From assembly GCF_000759835.1 (NCBI RefSeq), contig NZ_BBNB01000001.1, positions 434,001 through 498,000 on the forward strand: a stretch of 64,000 bases of DNA. Reading direction: 5' to 3'. A program made the translations under genes and the position numbers. A model generated the notes under the pieces. The model was given only the letters and a program-made list of their open reading frames with translations, was not told the DNA's origin and did no database searches. Shown piece after piece: positions 8,229 through 18,817 of this stretch (within the stretch, counting starts at the first letter, position 1; each line of letters opens with the position of its first letter). The DNA is from Citrobacter sedlakii NBRC 105722 (GTDB lineage: Bacteria > Pseudomonadota > Gammaproteobacteria > Enterobacterales > Enterobacteriaceae).

Positions 8229-8376
8229 CGGCCCAGCGACGGCCGGGCCGATGTTTCGCGACATCGCCTGGCCTGAGGGTTAACGACTGCTGTATCACCC
8301 ATTAACCGACTGTAATCATTAATCTATTTTCGCAGTTAAATTGCCGAACCGTCACAAATTCTTCACGCATGCTCCC

Positions 8377-8382
8377 TATACT
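8377..8382 (+). promoter_or_regulatory. Candidate -10 element for the phosphatase autotransporter
   Basis: TATACT at this position is a good -10 hexamer; transcription would begin near 8389. I see no convincing -35 at 16-18 bp spacing, so an activator might be needed. Predicted by eye. Confidence 0.4.
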
Positions 8383-8388
8383 CCGCGC

Positions 8389-8404
8389 CTGTTAACGTTA
8401 ACAG
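8389..8404. promoter_or_regulatory. Perfect 16-bp palindrome CTGTTAACGTTAACAG, candidate operator
   Basis: The 16 bases are a perfect inverted repeat. They begin at the predicted transcription start and end just before the AAGGAG ribosome site of the phosphatase autotransporter. This placement suits a repressor that blocks initiation. I do not recognise the cognate regulator; no regulator gene lies next to it. Confidence 0.5.
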
Positions 8405-8419
8405 ACAAGGAGTTTGGTC

Positions 8420-10336
8420 ATGAAAGCATCCCTGAGCCCGCTTACAGCACTTGTTCTTTTCACCTGCGTCAACGCGCAGGCTGCAGATCTTTTACTCAAT
8501 ACCCCACGTCTAAGCGGTATCGACAACTTCCGCGATATCGCCGGGCTAACCACCGCCTATACCACCACCCATAACGGCGTGATGCACGCGGGTGTATTCT
8601 ATCGCTCAAACGCCCTGACGCCGACAGGAAACGATTTGGCGGCACTGGAGGATCTGCAGGTCACCACGGTCGTTGATTTGCGCTCCCCGTCAGAAATCAC
8701 CGCTCAGGCCGACACACTGCCGGCGGGCAGCCGTTATGTCGCCGTCGATTTAATCGGTAATAACGGCGCCTTCGTCATCGATCTCAACAATATGAACGTC
8801 AGCGACATCGACAAAATGATGCAGGACGGCGAGCGCAGCTTCGTTACCAGCGACTACGCCCGTCAGGGACTGGGCAAGGTTTTCCGCGAGCTTGCCGCCG
8901 CAGATGACGCCGCCCTGTTCCACTGCACCGCGGGCAAAGATCGTACCGGCTGGGTCAGCGCCGTGCTGCAAACCATCGCGGGCGTCAGCGACAGGGATAT
9001 CATGGCAAACTATCTGGCGACCAACGACTACACCGCCGATCGTATCAGTGCGACGCTTGCCACGATGCCGACATCCATGCGCGATACTTACGGCGCGCTG
9101 ATGGGCGTTCGCGCCAGTTGGCTGCAGGCCGGGCTGGATAGCGTTATCGCCAGCTACGGGTCGATGGACAACTATCTGAAAACGGGCCTCGGCCTCGATC
9201 AGGCGACGATCTATGTACTGCGCGGCAAAATGGTGCGCTATCAGACGCTGCCCGGCGAATCCGGCTTCAGCGGCAACTCTGCGCAGGGGGCGTCGCTGCT
9301 GAACGCCCTGCAGGACTCCCCGCTGTCGGGACGTGACACGGCATATAACTACTATCTGCAAAGCGCTATCGATCAAGGCTCCCTCGGCGGGGTTGAAAAA
9401 CAGATTGGCGGACAGGTTTTCGCCGACGCCAGCAGCTATCTGCTTCGCCAGCCGTCACGCCTGTACGATGCGCTCGCCCCGGTGATTTCCGCCCGCGGCC
9501 TTCAGGACGAAGAGTCTCAGGTCTGGTTGCAGGGGCTGGCGACCTATCTGGGAACGGATGCGAGCAGTGAAGCCAGCTCCAGCAGCGAACACAGTTGGGG
9601 AACGCTGGTCGGCGTCACTCATCGCTTCAACGCGCGCAGCGCGGCAAACGCCTCGATTGGCTATGGCGACGGCAGTATCTCTTCGGCAGGCGGCAAGGTG
9701 AAAACCCATACCCCGACGCTGGGACTCGGCGCACGCCACGCGCTCTCCTCGCTGGACAGCGGCCCCTGGGTCGGTCTGCAGGGCAGCGCCGGGTATATCG
9801 ACTACCAGAGCGACCGCCGTCTCGGCGGCGGGCTGGGCGCCGCATCGGGCGATACCCACGGCCAGTTCTACAGCGGACGAGCCTCTCTCGGCTGGTTCAG
9901 TACCGTTTCAACGCTGACTCTCGACCCGGCCATCGGCGTGCAGGTGACGCATTTAACCCTCGACGGCTTTCGTGAACGCGGCAGTGAAGCGGCGCTTGAC
10001 GTGGATGGGGTGAACCAGACGCAAACCAGCCTGACGGCTGACTTAGGGATCGGGATATTGCCGCAGCAGGTGGGAAACTGGACGCTGAAACCGGGCATTG
10101 CGCTGGGCTATGAGCGGATGCTGAATGATAAATCGACGAGCAGTCATGCCACGCTCTATGGGCTGGGCGTCGATCAAACCTCGGCCTTCGGCAGCAAAGC
10201 GCTTTATAAAGCGGGCCTGCAGCTGAGCGCGACCTTTAACACTATCACCGTCGGCACTCGGGTGGATTATCTCACCGCCGATACGCACAGCGATGATGGC
10301 GTCGCGGGCCAGCTCAACGTGGCGATAGCCTTCTGA
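8420..10336 (+). CDS. Secreted tyrosine-protein phosphatase fused to an autotransporter beta-barrel
   Basis: 638 aa from the ATG at 8420, which has an AAGGAG site 8 bases upstream. Residues 1-22 are a Sec signal peptide ending NAQAA. Residues about 24-290 form a Y_phosphatase3-type domain: DNFRDIAG near 35-42, the general-acid region with several aspartates, and the P-loop HCTAGKDRTGW with the nucleophile Cys169 and Arg175 of the CX5R motif. Residues about 370-638 look like a type V autotransporter barrel: alternating amphipathic strands rich in G, Y and aromatic residues, ending in the terminal phenylalanine of AIAF. The likely picture is a phosphatase exported across the outer membrane or displayed on the surface. 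Substrate unknown. It stands alone between chaA and kdsA, where E. coli has no gene. Confidence 0.85.
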   Translation: MKASLSPLTALVLFTCVNAQAADLLLNTPRLSGIDNFRDIAGLTTAYTTTHNGVMHAGVFYRSNALTPTGNDLAALEDLQVTTVVDLRSPSEITAQADTLPAGSRYVAVDLIGNNGAFVIDLNNMNVSDIDKMMQDGERSFVTSDYARQGLGKVFRELAAADDAALFHCTAGKDRTGWVSAVLQTIAGVSDRDIMANYLATNDYTADRISATLATMPTSMRDTYGALMGVRASWLQAGLDSVIASYGSMDNYLKTGLGLDQATIYVLRGKMVRYQTLPGESGFSGNSAQGASLLNALQDSPLSGRDTAYNYYLQSAIDQGSLGGVEKQIGGQVFADASSYLLRQPSRLYDALAPVISARGLQDEESQVWLQGLATYLGTDASSEASSSSEHSWGTLVGVTHRFNARSAANASIGYGDGSISSAGGKVKTHTPTLGLGARHALSSLDSGPWVGLQGSAGYIDYQSDRRLGGGLGAASGDTHGQFYSGRASLGWFSTVSTLTLDPAIGVQVTHLTLDGFRERGSEAALDVDGVNQTQTSLTADLGIGILPQQVGNWTLKPGIALGYERMLNDKSTSSHATLYGLGVDQTSAFGSKALYKAGLQLSATFNTITVGTRVDYLTADTHSDDGVAGQLNVAIAF

Positions 10337-10354
10337 CGGCGCCCGTACTGAATA

Positions 10355-10398
10355 CCGCAATGCCGTTCACGTCAGCGGAACGGCATTGCGCTTGCGGT
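10355..10398 (+). terminator. Hairpin terminator between the phosphatase gene and kdsA
   Basis: CAATGCCGTTC pairs perfectly over 11 bp with GAACGGCATTG (10358-10388, nine-base loop), followed by CGCTTGCGGTTTTCT. It lies between the converging phosphatase and kdsA genes and may serve both directions, although the T-run is better on the plus strand. Confidence 0.65.
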
Positions 10399-10414
10399 TT
10401 TCTCTCAGCGAAAC

Positions 10415-11278
<864 letters not shown>

Positions 11279-11305
11279 TTAATGGTGAGTAAGAGTGTCG
11301 ATAAA

Positions 11306-12115
11306 TTAATGCAGAACAATTTGCTTGTGCGAGATGTTATTAATCTGCGCACGAATCATTTCGCTGATCGGGTCTTCCGGACACTGTTCAACGAAATAGC
11401 TTAAATCGGTCAACGCCACGTGTTCACATTCCAGTTGCGCATAGATTAATCCCCGGTCGCGTATTTCATACGGATCTTCCGGATTAAATTGCAGCAACGC
11501 TTCACTGGTCCGCAGCGCCAGTTCCATCTGCTGTTCTTCCATCAGAGAGGATTTCAGCGTGTCGAGCAGTTTGCGAATAACTTCCGCGTTATCGGCTTCG
11601 TCCAGATCTTCGTTAAACAGTTCCGCGACCGGACTGATATTGCCTTTCAGCCAGACTTCCAGCGTATGCTCATTCAGCGTTTCGCCGTTGAAGGGATTAA
11701 TCAGCCACATTTCCCCTTCCAGCGACTCAATGCGCAAAATAAGCTGCGTCGGGAAAATGACCGGCACCAGCGGTAATGACAGGCGGTTGGCGACCCACAG
11801 TAAGATCGCGCCCAGCGACACCGCGCTGCCCTGACGGTTTTTCAGGACCTGGTCAAGCCATAATGCATCGGACAAACGGTAGACGCCGCGGCTGTCAGTA
11901 AAGCCCCATTCGCCGTAAAAAAGTGCCAGCAATTTTTCCAGTTGCTCATCCTGAGACAGGAGCTGGCTAATTTCTTCTTGCGCCAGGCTGACCAGACGTT
12001 CCAGCTCGTCGTAGACAGTTTGTGAGGGAAAATCCAGGCGGATAGCTTCCGACGCCAGAATCATTCCGTCGCACAGTGGCGCTTTATTAAATTCGAAATC
12101 AGCTAACGATCTCAT
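11306..12115 (-). CDS. sirB1: SirB1 family protein, transglutaminase-like with TPR region
   Basis: 269 aa, matching the E. coli YchA/SirB1 length. The N-terminal two thirds resemble a transglutaminase-like fold (SAVSLGAILLWVANRLSLPL, then EMWLINPFNGE), and residues about 190-260 form helical tetratricopeptide-like repeats (DPYEIRDRGLIYAQLE). Catalytic competence is doubtful because I see no clear cysteine nucleophile at the expected site. The name comes from a Salmonella locus affecting invasion gene expression; the molecular role is unproven. It lies 3 bp after sirB2 and 36 bp before kdsA. Confidence 0.88.
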   Translation of the reverse strand: MRSLADFEFNKAPLCDGMILASEAIRLDFPSQTVYDELERLVSLAQEEISQLLSQDEQLEKLLALFYGEWGFTDSRGVYRLSDALWLDQVLKNRQGSAVSLGAILLWVANRLSLPLVPVIFPTQLILRIESLEGEMWLINPFNGETLNEHTLEVWLKGNISPVAELFNEDLDEADNAEVIRKLLDTLKSSLMEEQQMELALRTSEALLQFNPEDPYEIRDRGLIYAQLECEHVALTDLSYFVEQCPEDPISEMIRAQINNISHKQIVLH

Positions 12116-12118
12116 GAC

Positions 12119-12511
12119 TTACCCCAGTAACGATATTTTTGTGGTGGCGAGTTTAACGATGATGTACAGCGCCACCAACGCCAGCGGAAACGCGATCCAC
12201 CGCGTCTGCCGACTGCGCGCCCGACGGTAATCAAGCGCGATAAAACCCAAAACGATGTAAATGATAACGCCAAACAGCTTCTCAGTCAGCCATGAGCCCT
12301 GTTCGGTGAATGGCAGGATGTGCGTTTTAGCGATTAAGCCGATACCGCTGAGTAACAGGAACGTATCAACAACGGGCGGTACAACTCGCGTCCAGCGGGC
12401 ATCAGCCTGCGGAGAATGGCTTTCCCGCCACCAGAAACGCAGCACAAACAGGCTGACTGAGAGGGCGATGCTCAGCAAGTGGAGGGTAAGCAAAAGCGTA
12501 AAACTGCTCAC
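12119..12511 (-). CDS. sirB2: SirB2 inner-membrane protein
   Basis: 130 aa with four hydrophobic segments (LLLTLHLLSIALSVSLFVL, TFLLLSGIGLIAKT, FGVIIYIVLGFIAL and FPLALVALYIIVKLAT), the usual layout of the SirB family. It is an inner-membrane protein of unknown activity, named from a Salmonella invasion-expression locus. Its start overlaps the prmC stop by four bases (ATGA type), so translation is probably coupled. Confidence 0.9.
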   Translation of the reverse strand: MSSFTLLLTLHLLSIALSVSLFVLRFWWRESHSPQADARWTRVVPPVVDTFLLLSGIGLIAKTHILPFTEQGSWLTEKLFGVIIYIVLGFIALDYRRARSRQTRWIAFPLALVALYIIVKLATTKISLLG

Positions 12512-13341
12512 GGCCGCCAGCGTCCCAGCGTCACCCGCTCGTTATCGCCGTAGTCCCGGCAGGTCTCCACGTCGTGATAGCCCGCGCGGACAAAAGCGTC
12601 GCGCACCGCTGTCCCCTGCTGCCAGCCGTGTTCCAGCAGCAACATGCCCTCCGGCATCAGAACGGCGCGCGCACGTTCGATGATGTGCTTGATGTCCGCC
12701 ATCCCCTGATCGCCCGCGACCAGCGCCGTCAGCGGCTCAAAGCGAACGTCGCCCTGCGAAAGATGCGGATCCTGCTCATCGATGTACGGCGGGTTGCTGA
12801 CAATCATCTCAAACTGGTTCCCGGCTAAAGCGCTGAACCAGTCGCTTTGCAGGATTCTGACGTTTGTGATGGCGTGTCGGGTGGCATTTCGCTGCGCCAG
12901 TGCAACGGCCTCCGGCATCCGGTCCACTGCCGTGACATCGCAGTCAGGGCGCTCGGAAGCCAGCGCCAGCGCAATCGCCCCGGTACCGGTGCCCAGATCC
13001 AGGATCCGGCATGATGCAGCAGGCAGACGCGCCAGAGCCTGTTCAACCAGACATTCGGTATCCGGGCGCGGGATCAGGGTGGCTGGCGAGACAAACAGCG
13101 GCAGCGACCAGAATTCCCGTTCGCCGATCAGATGGGCGATCGGTTCGCCACGGCGACGGCGCGCCAGCAGCGCAGCCAGTTGCTGGCGCTGGGCGTCGGT
13201 TAATTCCGTTTCGCCAAACGCCAGAATCCAGGTGCGCCCCTTGCCGGTGACATATTCAAGCAGGATCTCGGCGTCACGACGTGGCGAATCGCTTTCCTGT
13301 AGCTGGCTTATGGCTTCACGCAACCAGTGTTGAAAATTCAT
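12508..13341 (-). CDS. prmC: Peptide chain release factor N5-glutamine methyltransferase
   Basis: 277 aa. It methylates the glutamine of the GGQ motif in release factors 1 and 2, using S-adenosylmethionine. The N-terminal helical domain is followed by a Rossmann methyltransferase with motif I DLGTGTGAIAL (about 115-125) and the amide-binding NPPY motif (183-186). The start base is shared with the last base of prfA's stop, so its substrate protein and the enzyme are made from tightly coupled genes. Formerly hemK. Confidence 0.96.
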   Translation of the reverse strand: MNFQHWLREAISQLQESDSPRRDAEILLEYVTGKGRTWILAFGETELTDAQRQQLAALLARRRRGEPIAHLIGEREFWSLPLFVSPATLIPRPDTECLVEQALARLPAASCRILDLGTGTGAIALALASERPDCDVTAVDRMPEAVALAQRNATRHAITNVRILQSDWFSALAGNQFEMIVSNPPYIDEQDPHLSQGDVRFEPLTALVAGDQGMADIKHIIERARAVLMPEGMLLLEHGWQQGTAVRDAFVRAGYHDVETCRDYGDNERVTLGRWRP

Positions 13342-14423
13342 TATTCCTGCTCGGATAGCGCCGCCAGTTGGTCAGCCTGGTATTCCTGCACGATGGGCTC
13401 GATCAGCATATCCAGCTTGCCTTCCATCGCTTCGTCCAGGCGATACAGCGTCAGGTTGATACGGTGGTCGGTGACCCGCCCCTGTGGAAAATTGTAGGTA
13501 CGGTTACGGTCGCTGCGATCGCCGCTGCCTAACAGGTTTCGGCGGGTGGAGGCCTCTTCCTGCTGGCGCTTCGCCACTTCCGCCGCGCGAATACGCGCGC
13601 CGAGCACAGAGAGCGCTTTCGCTTTGTTTTTGTGCTGCGAACGTTCATCCTGGCACTCCACCACAATGCCGGTCGGCAGGTGAGTAATACGGATCGCCGA
13701 GTCGGTGGTGTTAACGTGCTGACCGCCCGCCCCTGAGGAGCGGAAGGTATCAATGCGCAGATCGGCCGGGTTAATATCCGGTAGTTCTGCCTCCGGCAGT
13801 TCCGGCATCACCGCGACGGTGCAGGCGGAGGTATGGATACGTCCTTGTGACTCCGTTGCCGGTACGCGCTGGACGCGATGACCGCCGGACTCAAACTTCA
13901 GTCGCCCATAGACCCCGTCGCCGCTGATTTTGGCGATGATCTCTTTATAACCGCCGTGTTCGCCTTCGCTCATGCTCATGATCTCTACCCGCCAGCGACG
14001 GGTTTCGGCGTAGCGGCTGTACATGCGGAACAGATCGCCGGCAAACAGCGCCGCTTCGTCGCCGCCGGTGCCGGCGCGCACTTCGAGGAACGCGTTGCGC
14101 TCGTCGTCCGGATCTTTGGGCAGCAGCAAAAGCTGGAGCTGCTGTTCCAGTTGTTCACTTTTGTCTTTTGCTTCGCGCAGTTCTTCCTGCGCCATTTCAC
14201 GCATTTCAGGATCGTCGAGCATCATCTGTGCCGTTTCGATATCTTCCTGAACCTGTTGCCAGTCCGTAAAACAGCGAGAAACATCGCTTAATTGTGCATA
14301 CTCACGCGACAGCGCGCGAAAACGTTCCTGGTCTGCGATGGTTCCCGCATCACCCAGCAACGCCTGAACTTCCTCATGGCGTTCATGCAGGGCTTCCAGT
14401 TTGGCAACGATAGAAGGCTTCAT
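13341..14423 (-). CDS. prfA: Peptide chain release factor 1
   Basis: 360 aa, the standard length. RF1 recognises UAG and UAA stop codons. The codon-reading tripeptide PAT occurs at 188-190 in [10 protein letters not shown], and the catalytic GGQ is at 233-235 in [10 protein letters not shown], the glutamine being the PrmC methylation target. It lies 39 bp downstream of hemA and runs directly into prmC. Confidence 0.97.
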   Translation of the reverse strand: MKPSIVAKLEALHERHEEVQALLGDAGTIADQERFRALSREYAQLSDVSRCFTDWQQVQEDIETAQMMLDDPEMREMAQEELREAKDKSEQLEQQLQLLLLPKDPDDERNAFLEVRAGTGGDEAALFAGDLFRMYSRYAETRRWRVEIMSMSEGEHGGYKEIIAKISGDGVYGRLKFESGGHRVQRVPATESQGRIHTSACTVAVMPELPEAELPDINPADLRIDTFRSSGAGGQHVNTTDSAIRITHLPTGIVVECQDERSQHKNKAKALSVLGARIRAAEVAKRQQEEASTRRNLLGSGDRSDRNRTYNFPQGRVTDHRINLTLYRLDEAMEGKLDMLIEPIVQEYQADQLAALSEQE

Positions 14424-14462
14424 AGGCGTAAATGCACCTTGTAAAAAAAGAGGGGTGTGCTG

Positions 14463-15719
14463 CTACTCCAGCCCGAGGCTGTCGCGCAGAATATTCAGGC
14501 GTTCGTCGTCCCCGTCACGGGCAGCCTGCTGTAGAGATTTGGTTGGGGCGTGGATCAAGCGGTTGGTCAGCTTCCAGGCCAGATCCTGCATAATCGCCTG
14601 GGCATCGCCGCCCTGCTCCAGCGCAGCCAGCGCTTTGGCGGTCAGCTCGTCGCGCACCTGTTCAGACTGGCTGCGGTATTCGCGGATGGTCTCGCTGGCG
14701 CCTTGCGCGCGCAGCCAGGCCATAAATTCGCTGGTTTCCTGCGCCACGATGGTTTCGGCTTCCACGGCCGCGGCTTTACGCTGCGCCAGGTTATGCGAAA
14801 TGATGCTTTGCAGATCGTCAACGCTGTAGAGATAGGCATTCGCCAGCTTGCCGACTTCCGGCTCGACATCGCGCGGGACAGCGATATCCACCAGCAGCAT
14901 CGGCTGGTTGCGGCGGCTTTTCAGCGCGCGCTCCACCATCCCTTTGCCAATGATCGGCAGCGGGCTGGCGGTGGAACTGATAATAATGTCCGCCTCCTGC
15001 AAACGCGCGTCGATGTCGCTCAGCGCGATGACCTCGGCGCCGACTTCATCGGCCAGCACCTGCGCCCGTTCGCGAGTGCGGTTAGCGATGATCATCTTCT
15101 GCACCTTGTGTTCGCGCAGATGACGCGCCACCAGCTCGATGGTTTCTCCTGCGCCGACCAGCAGCACGGTGACAGTAGACAGTGATTCGAAGATCTGCCG
15201 CGCCAACGTACAGGCGGCGAAGGCGACGGATACCGCGCTGGCGCCGATGTCGGTTTCAGTGCGCACGCGTTTCGCGACGGAGAAGGATTTCTGGAACATG
15301 CGTTCCAGCGCGCTGGCGTTGAGGTGGCCTTTCTGCGAATCGGCAAAGGCTTTTTTCACCTGGCCGAGGATTTGCGGTTCGCCGAGTACCAGCGAGTCGA
15401 GCCCGCTGGCGACGCGCATCAGATGGCTAACGGCGGCGTTATCCTGATGCCAGTAGAGGCTGCTGCGCAGATCGTCTTCGTTAAGGTTATGGTAGTCGCA
15501 TAACCAACGAATCAGCGCCTCCTGCAAATTGTCCTGCTCTTCAACGCTGAGATACAGCTCTGTACGGTTACAGGTCGACAGCACCACCCCACCCTGCACC
15601 ATAGGCTGCGCGAGCAGGCTGTCCAGCGCCTGATCGAGCGTGTCCGGCGAAAACGTTACACGTTCTCGCAGCGATACAGGTGCCGTTTTATGGTTAATGC
15701 CGAGCGCTAAAAGGGTCAT
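14463..15719 (-). CDS. hemA: Glutamyl-tRNA reductase
   Basis: 418 aa, the E. coli and Salmonella length. It reduces glutamyl-tRNA to glutamate-1-semialdehyde, the first step of the C5 haem pathway. The catalytic cysteine is Cys50 in [11 protein letters not shown]. An NADPH-binding Rossmann domain follows ([17 protein letters not shown], about 180-196) and a dimerisation domain at the C-terminus. The N-terminal region that controls HemA proteolysis in Salmonella ([13 protein letters not shown]) is conserved. It is divergent from lolB across about 200 bp (15720-15920), which must carry both promoters. Confidence 0.97.
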   Translation of the reverse strand: MTLLALGINHKTAPVSLRERVTFSPDTLDQALDSLLAQPMVQGGVVLSTCNRTELYLSVEEQDNLQEALIRWLCDYHNLNEDDLRSSLYWHQDNAAVSHLMRVASGLDSLVLGEPQILGQVKKAFADSQKGHLNASALERMFQKSFSVAKRVRTETDIGASAVSVAFAACTLARQIFESLSTVTVLLVGAGETIELVARHLREHKVQKMIIANRTRERAQVLADEVGAEVIALSDIDARLQEADIIISSTASPLPIIGKGMVERALKSRRNQPMLLVDIAVPRDVEPEVGKLANAYLYSVDDLQSIISHNLAQRKAAAVEAETIVAQETSEFMAWLRAQGASETIREYRSQSEQVRDELTAKALAALEQGGDAQAIMQDLAWKLTNRLIHAPTKSLQQAARDGDDERLNILRDSLGLE

Positions 15720-15920
15720 GTCTGCGGGAGTAGTACCAGCGTTGATATGGTTAGTCTGCTCGCATCATACAGGATGCGCGTAATCAATAAAAGAGAGCGC
15801 CCCCTTTTGGAGTAATCGCTTAACGCTTAAATTAAGATAACGTGAACGTAGACGATATACCCGCGCGGCGCTAGCATTAAGGGTTATTATTGCAACGTAT
15901 CACAAGGATTCGTCATCACT

Positions 15921-16544
15921 ATGACCCTGCCTGACTTTCGCCTGATCCGCCTGCTTCCGCTGGCAAGCCTGGTACTCACCGCCTGTACGATCAACGCGCC
16001 AAAAGGACCGGGCAAAAGTCCCGATTCCCCGCAGTGGCGACAGCACCAGCAGGCTGTGCTTCAGTTAAATCAGTACCAGACCCGCGGGGCGTTTGCCTTT
16101 ATTTCCGCCGATCAGAAGGTCTATGCCCGCTTCTTCTGGCAGCAAACCGGCCAGGACCGCTATCGCCTGCTGCTGACGAACCCGCTGGGCAGCACTGAGC
16201 TGGAGCTGAACGCGCAGCCAGGTCACGTTCAACTGGTGGATAACAAGGGCCAGCGCTATACCGCCGAAGACGGCGAAGAGATGATCGGCAAGCTGACCGG
16301 GATGCCGATTCCGCTGAACAGCCTGCGCCAGTGGATTCTGGGCCTGCCGGGTGACGCTACCGACTATAAACTTGACGATCAGTATCGCCTGCGCGAAGTG
16401 AATTACCGTCAGGATGGCAAAAACTGGAAGGTCGTTTACAGCGCCTATGACAGCAAAACGCAACCGGCCATGCCTGCCAATATGGAACTTTCGGATGGCG
16501 ACCTGCGCATCAAGTTGAAAATGGATAACTGGATTGTGAAATGA
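15921..16544 (+). CDS. lolB: Outer-membrane lipoprotein receptor LolB
   Basis: 207 aa lipoprotein. The signal peptide ends in the lipobox LTAC, so Cys22 is the lipidated residue. The remaining beta-barrel-like domain contains the hydrophobic-loop and strand pattern of LolB ([24 protein letters not shown]). It accepts lipoproteins from LolA and inserts them in the outer membrane; the LolCDE release complex is encoded about 11 kb downstream in this window. The stop overlaps the ispE start by four bases. Confidence 0.95.
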   Translation: MTLPDFRLIRLLPLASLVLTACTINAPKGPGKSPDSPQWRQHQQAVLQLNQYQTRGAFAFISADQKVYARFFWQQTGQDRYRLLLTNPLGSTELELNAQPGHVQLVDNKGQRYTAEDGEEMIGKLTGMPIPLNSLRQWILGLPGDATDYKLDDQYRLREVNYRQDGKNWKVVYSAYDSKTQPAMPANMELSDGDLRIKLKMDNWIVK

Positions 16545-17392
16545 TGACCCACTGGCCATCCCCGGCAAAACTGAATCTGTTTTTATACATTACCGGCCAG
16601 CGCGCGGACGGTTATCACACGCTGCAAACCCTGTTTCAGTTCCTCGATTACGGCGACACGATCGACATTACGCCGCGCAGCGACGGCGAGATTCGTCTGC
16701 TGACGCCGGTAGACGGCGTGGCGCATGAGGATAACCTGATCGTTCGCGCCGCGCGTTTGCTGATGAAAACAGCCGCGCAACACGGTCGTCTGCCGACCGG
16801 CAGCGGCGCGGATATTCGCATCGACAAGCGTCTGCCGATGGGCGGCGGACTCGGCGGCGGTTCCTCTAACGCTGCGACGATCCTTGTGGCGCTTAACCAC
16901 CTCTGGCAATGCGGCCTGTCGGTGGATGAACTGGCGGAACTGGGGATCCAGCTTGGCGCGGACGTCCCGGTATTTGTTCGTGGCCATGCCGCCTTCGCCG
17001 AAGGCGTGGGAGAAATCCTCACGCCGGTTAATCCGCCCGAAAAATGGTATCTGGTGGCGCATCCGGGCGTCAGTATTCCGACTCCGGCGATCTTCAACGA
17101 TCCGGATTTGCCCCGTAACACGCCAAAAAGGTCAATAGAAACGTTATTAAATTGTGAATTCAGCAATGATTGCGAGGTTATCGCAAGAAAACGTTTTCGC
17201 GAGGTTGATGCCGCGCTTTCCTGGCTGTTAGAATACGCGCCGTCGCGCCTGACTGGTACAGGGGCCTGTGTCTTTGCTGAATTCGATACAGAGTCTCGTG
17301 CTCGCCAGGTGCTTGAGCAAGCCCCGGAATGGCTCGAAGGCTTTGTGGCGAAAGGCGTCAACCTCTCCCCTTTGCATCGGGCGTTACTCTAA
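16541..17392 (+). CDS. ispE: 4-diphosphocytidyl-2-C-methyl-D-erythritol kinase
   Basis: 283 aa GHMP-family kinase of the MEP isoprenoid pathway. It phosphorylates the 2-hydroxyl of CDP-methylerythritol. The glycine-rich ATP loop [13 protein letters not shown] lies at about 98-110, and a second conserved segment is [14 protein letters not shown]. The ATG at 16541 overlaps the lolB stop; a second ATG at 16544 is equally possible. The 3' part of the gene contains a PurR-type operator belonging to prs. Confidence 0.96.
   Translation: MMTHWPSPAKLNLFLYITGQRADGYHTLQTLFQFLDYGDTIDITPRSDGEIRLLTPVDGVAHEDNLIVRAARLLMKTAAQHGRLPTGSGADIRIDKRLPMGGGLGGGSSNAATILVALNHLWQCGLSVDELAELGIQLGADVPVFVRGHAAFAEGVGEILTPVNPPEKWYLVAHPGVSIPTPAIFNDPDLPRNTPKRSIETLLNCEFSNDCEVIARKRFREVDAALSWLLEYAPSRLTGTGACVFAEFDTESRARQVLEQAPEWLEGFVAKGVNLSPLHRALL
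17185..17200. promoter_or_regulatory. PurR-type operator inside ispE, for prs
   Basis: AAGAAAACGTTTTCGC is built on a perfect GAAAACGTTTTC palindrome and fits the PurR consensus ACGCAAACGTTTTCNT. In E. coli prs is repressed by PurR through a site at the same place within the upstream gene. It lies about 460 bp before the prs start, which implies a long prs leader. Confidence 0.75.
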
Positions 17393-17420
17393 ATCATCCA
17401 CGTTTCAGGAAGATGGCGAG

Positions 17421-17497
17421 ATGACGAATCACCAGCCGCGTACTTCAGTATGTGACGGGTGTGAAGCATTAGAGCCAACATACATGAGAGAGGAATG

Positions 17498-17498
<1 letters not shown>
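17421..17498 (+). CDS. Possible leader peptide (25 aa) in the prs 5' leader
   Basis: A 25-codon frame beginning MTNHQPRTSVCDGCEALEP. An AGGA-containing ribosome site (CAGGAAGATGGCGAG) lies at suitable distance before the ATG. It contains a CxxC pair. It ends with GAATGATG, so its stop overlaps the start of a second short frame. I do not recognise the peptide. It may be a translated leader controlling prs, or a chance frame; only conservation or ribosome profiling can tell. Confidence 0.35.
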
Positions 17499-18606
<1,108 letters not shown>

Positions 18607-18618
18607 TCGAACCCGGCG

Positions 18619-18648
18619 CAAAAACCCGCTGCGGCGGGTTTTTTTGAT
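18619..18648 (+). terminator. Terminator after prs
   Basis: AAACCCGC-TGCG-GCGGGTTTTTTT forms a compact GC-rich hairpin followed by seven T, 13 bp after the prs stop. A second weaker hairpin with a T-run (CCGC-TACG-GCGGTTTTTTT) occurs at 18714-18732. Confidence 0.88.
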
Positions 18649-18817
18649 GATGAATCAGCCCGGTAAGCGGCAACGTTTTTGGACGATGCACACGGCCTGT
18701 CATTTCAGAACTTCCGCTACGGCGGTTTTTTTATCTTTAACCACTATTTGTATGACTTATGCCTCCTTCACCTGCCATTTAGTTGACAGATGATGCGCTC
18801 ATGGATGAAACATTATT

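Noticed and set aside
8229..8290. GC-rich inverted repeats after chaA
   Set aside because: Possible terminator, but no T-run follows either hairpin, so I did not call it.
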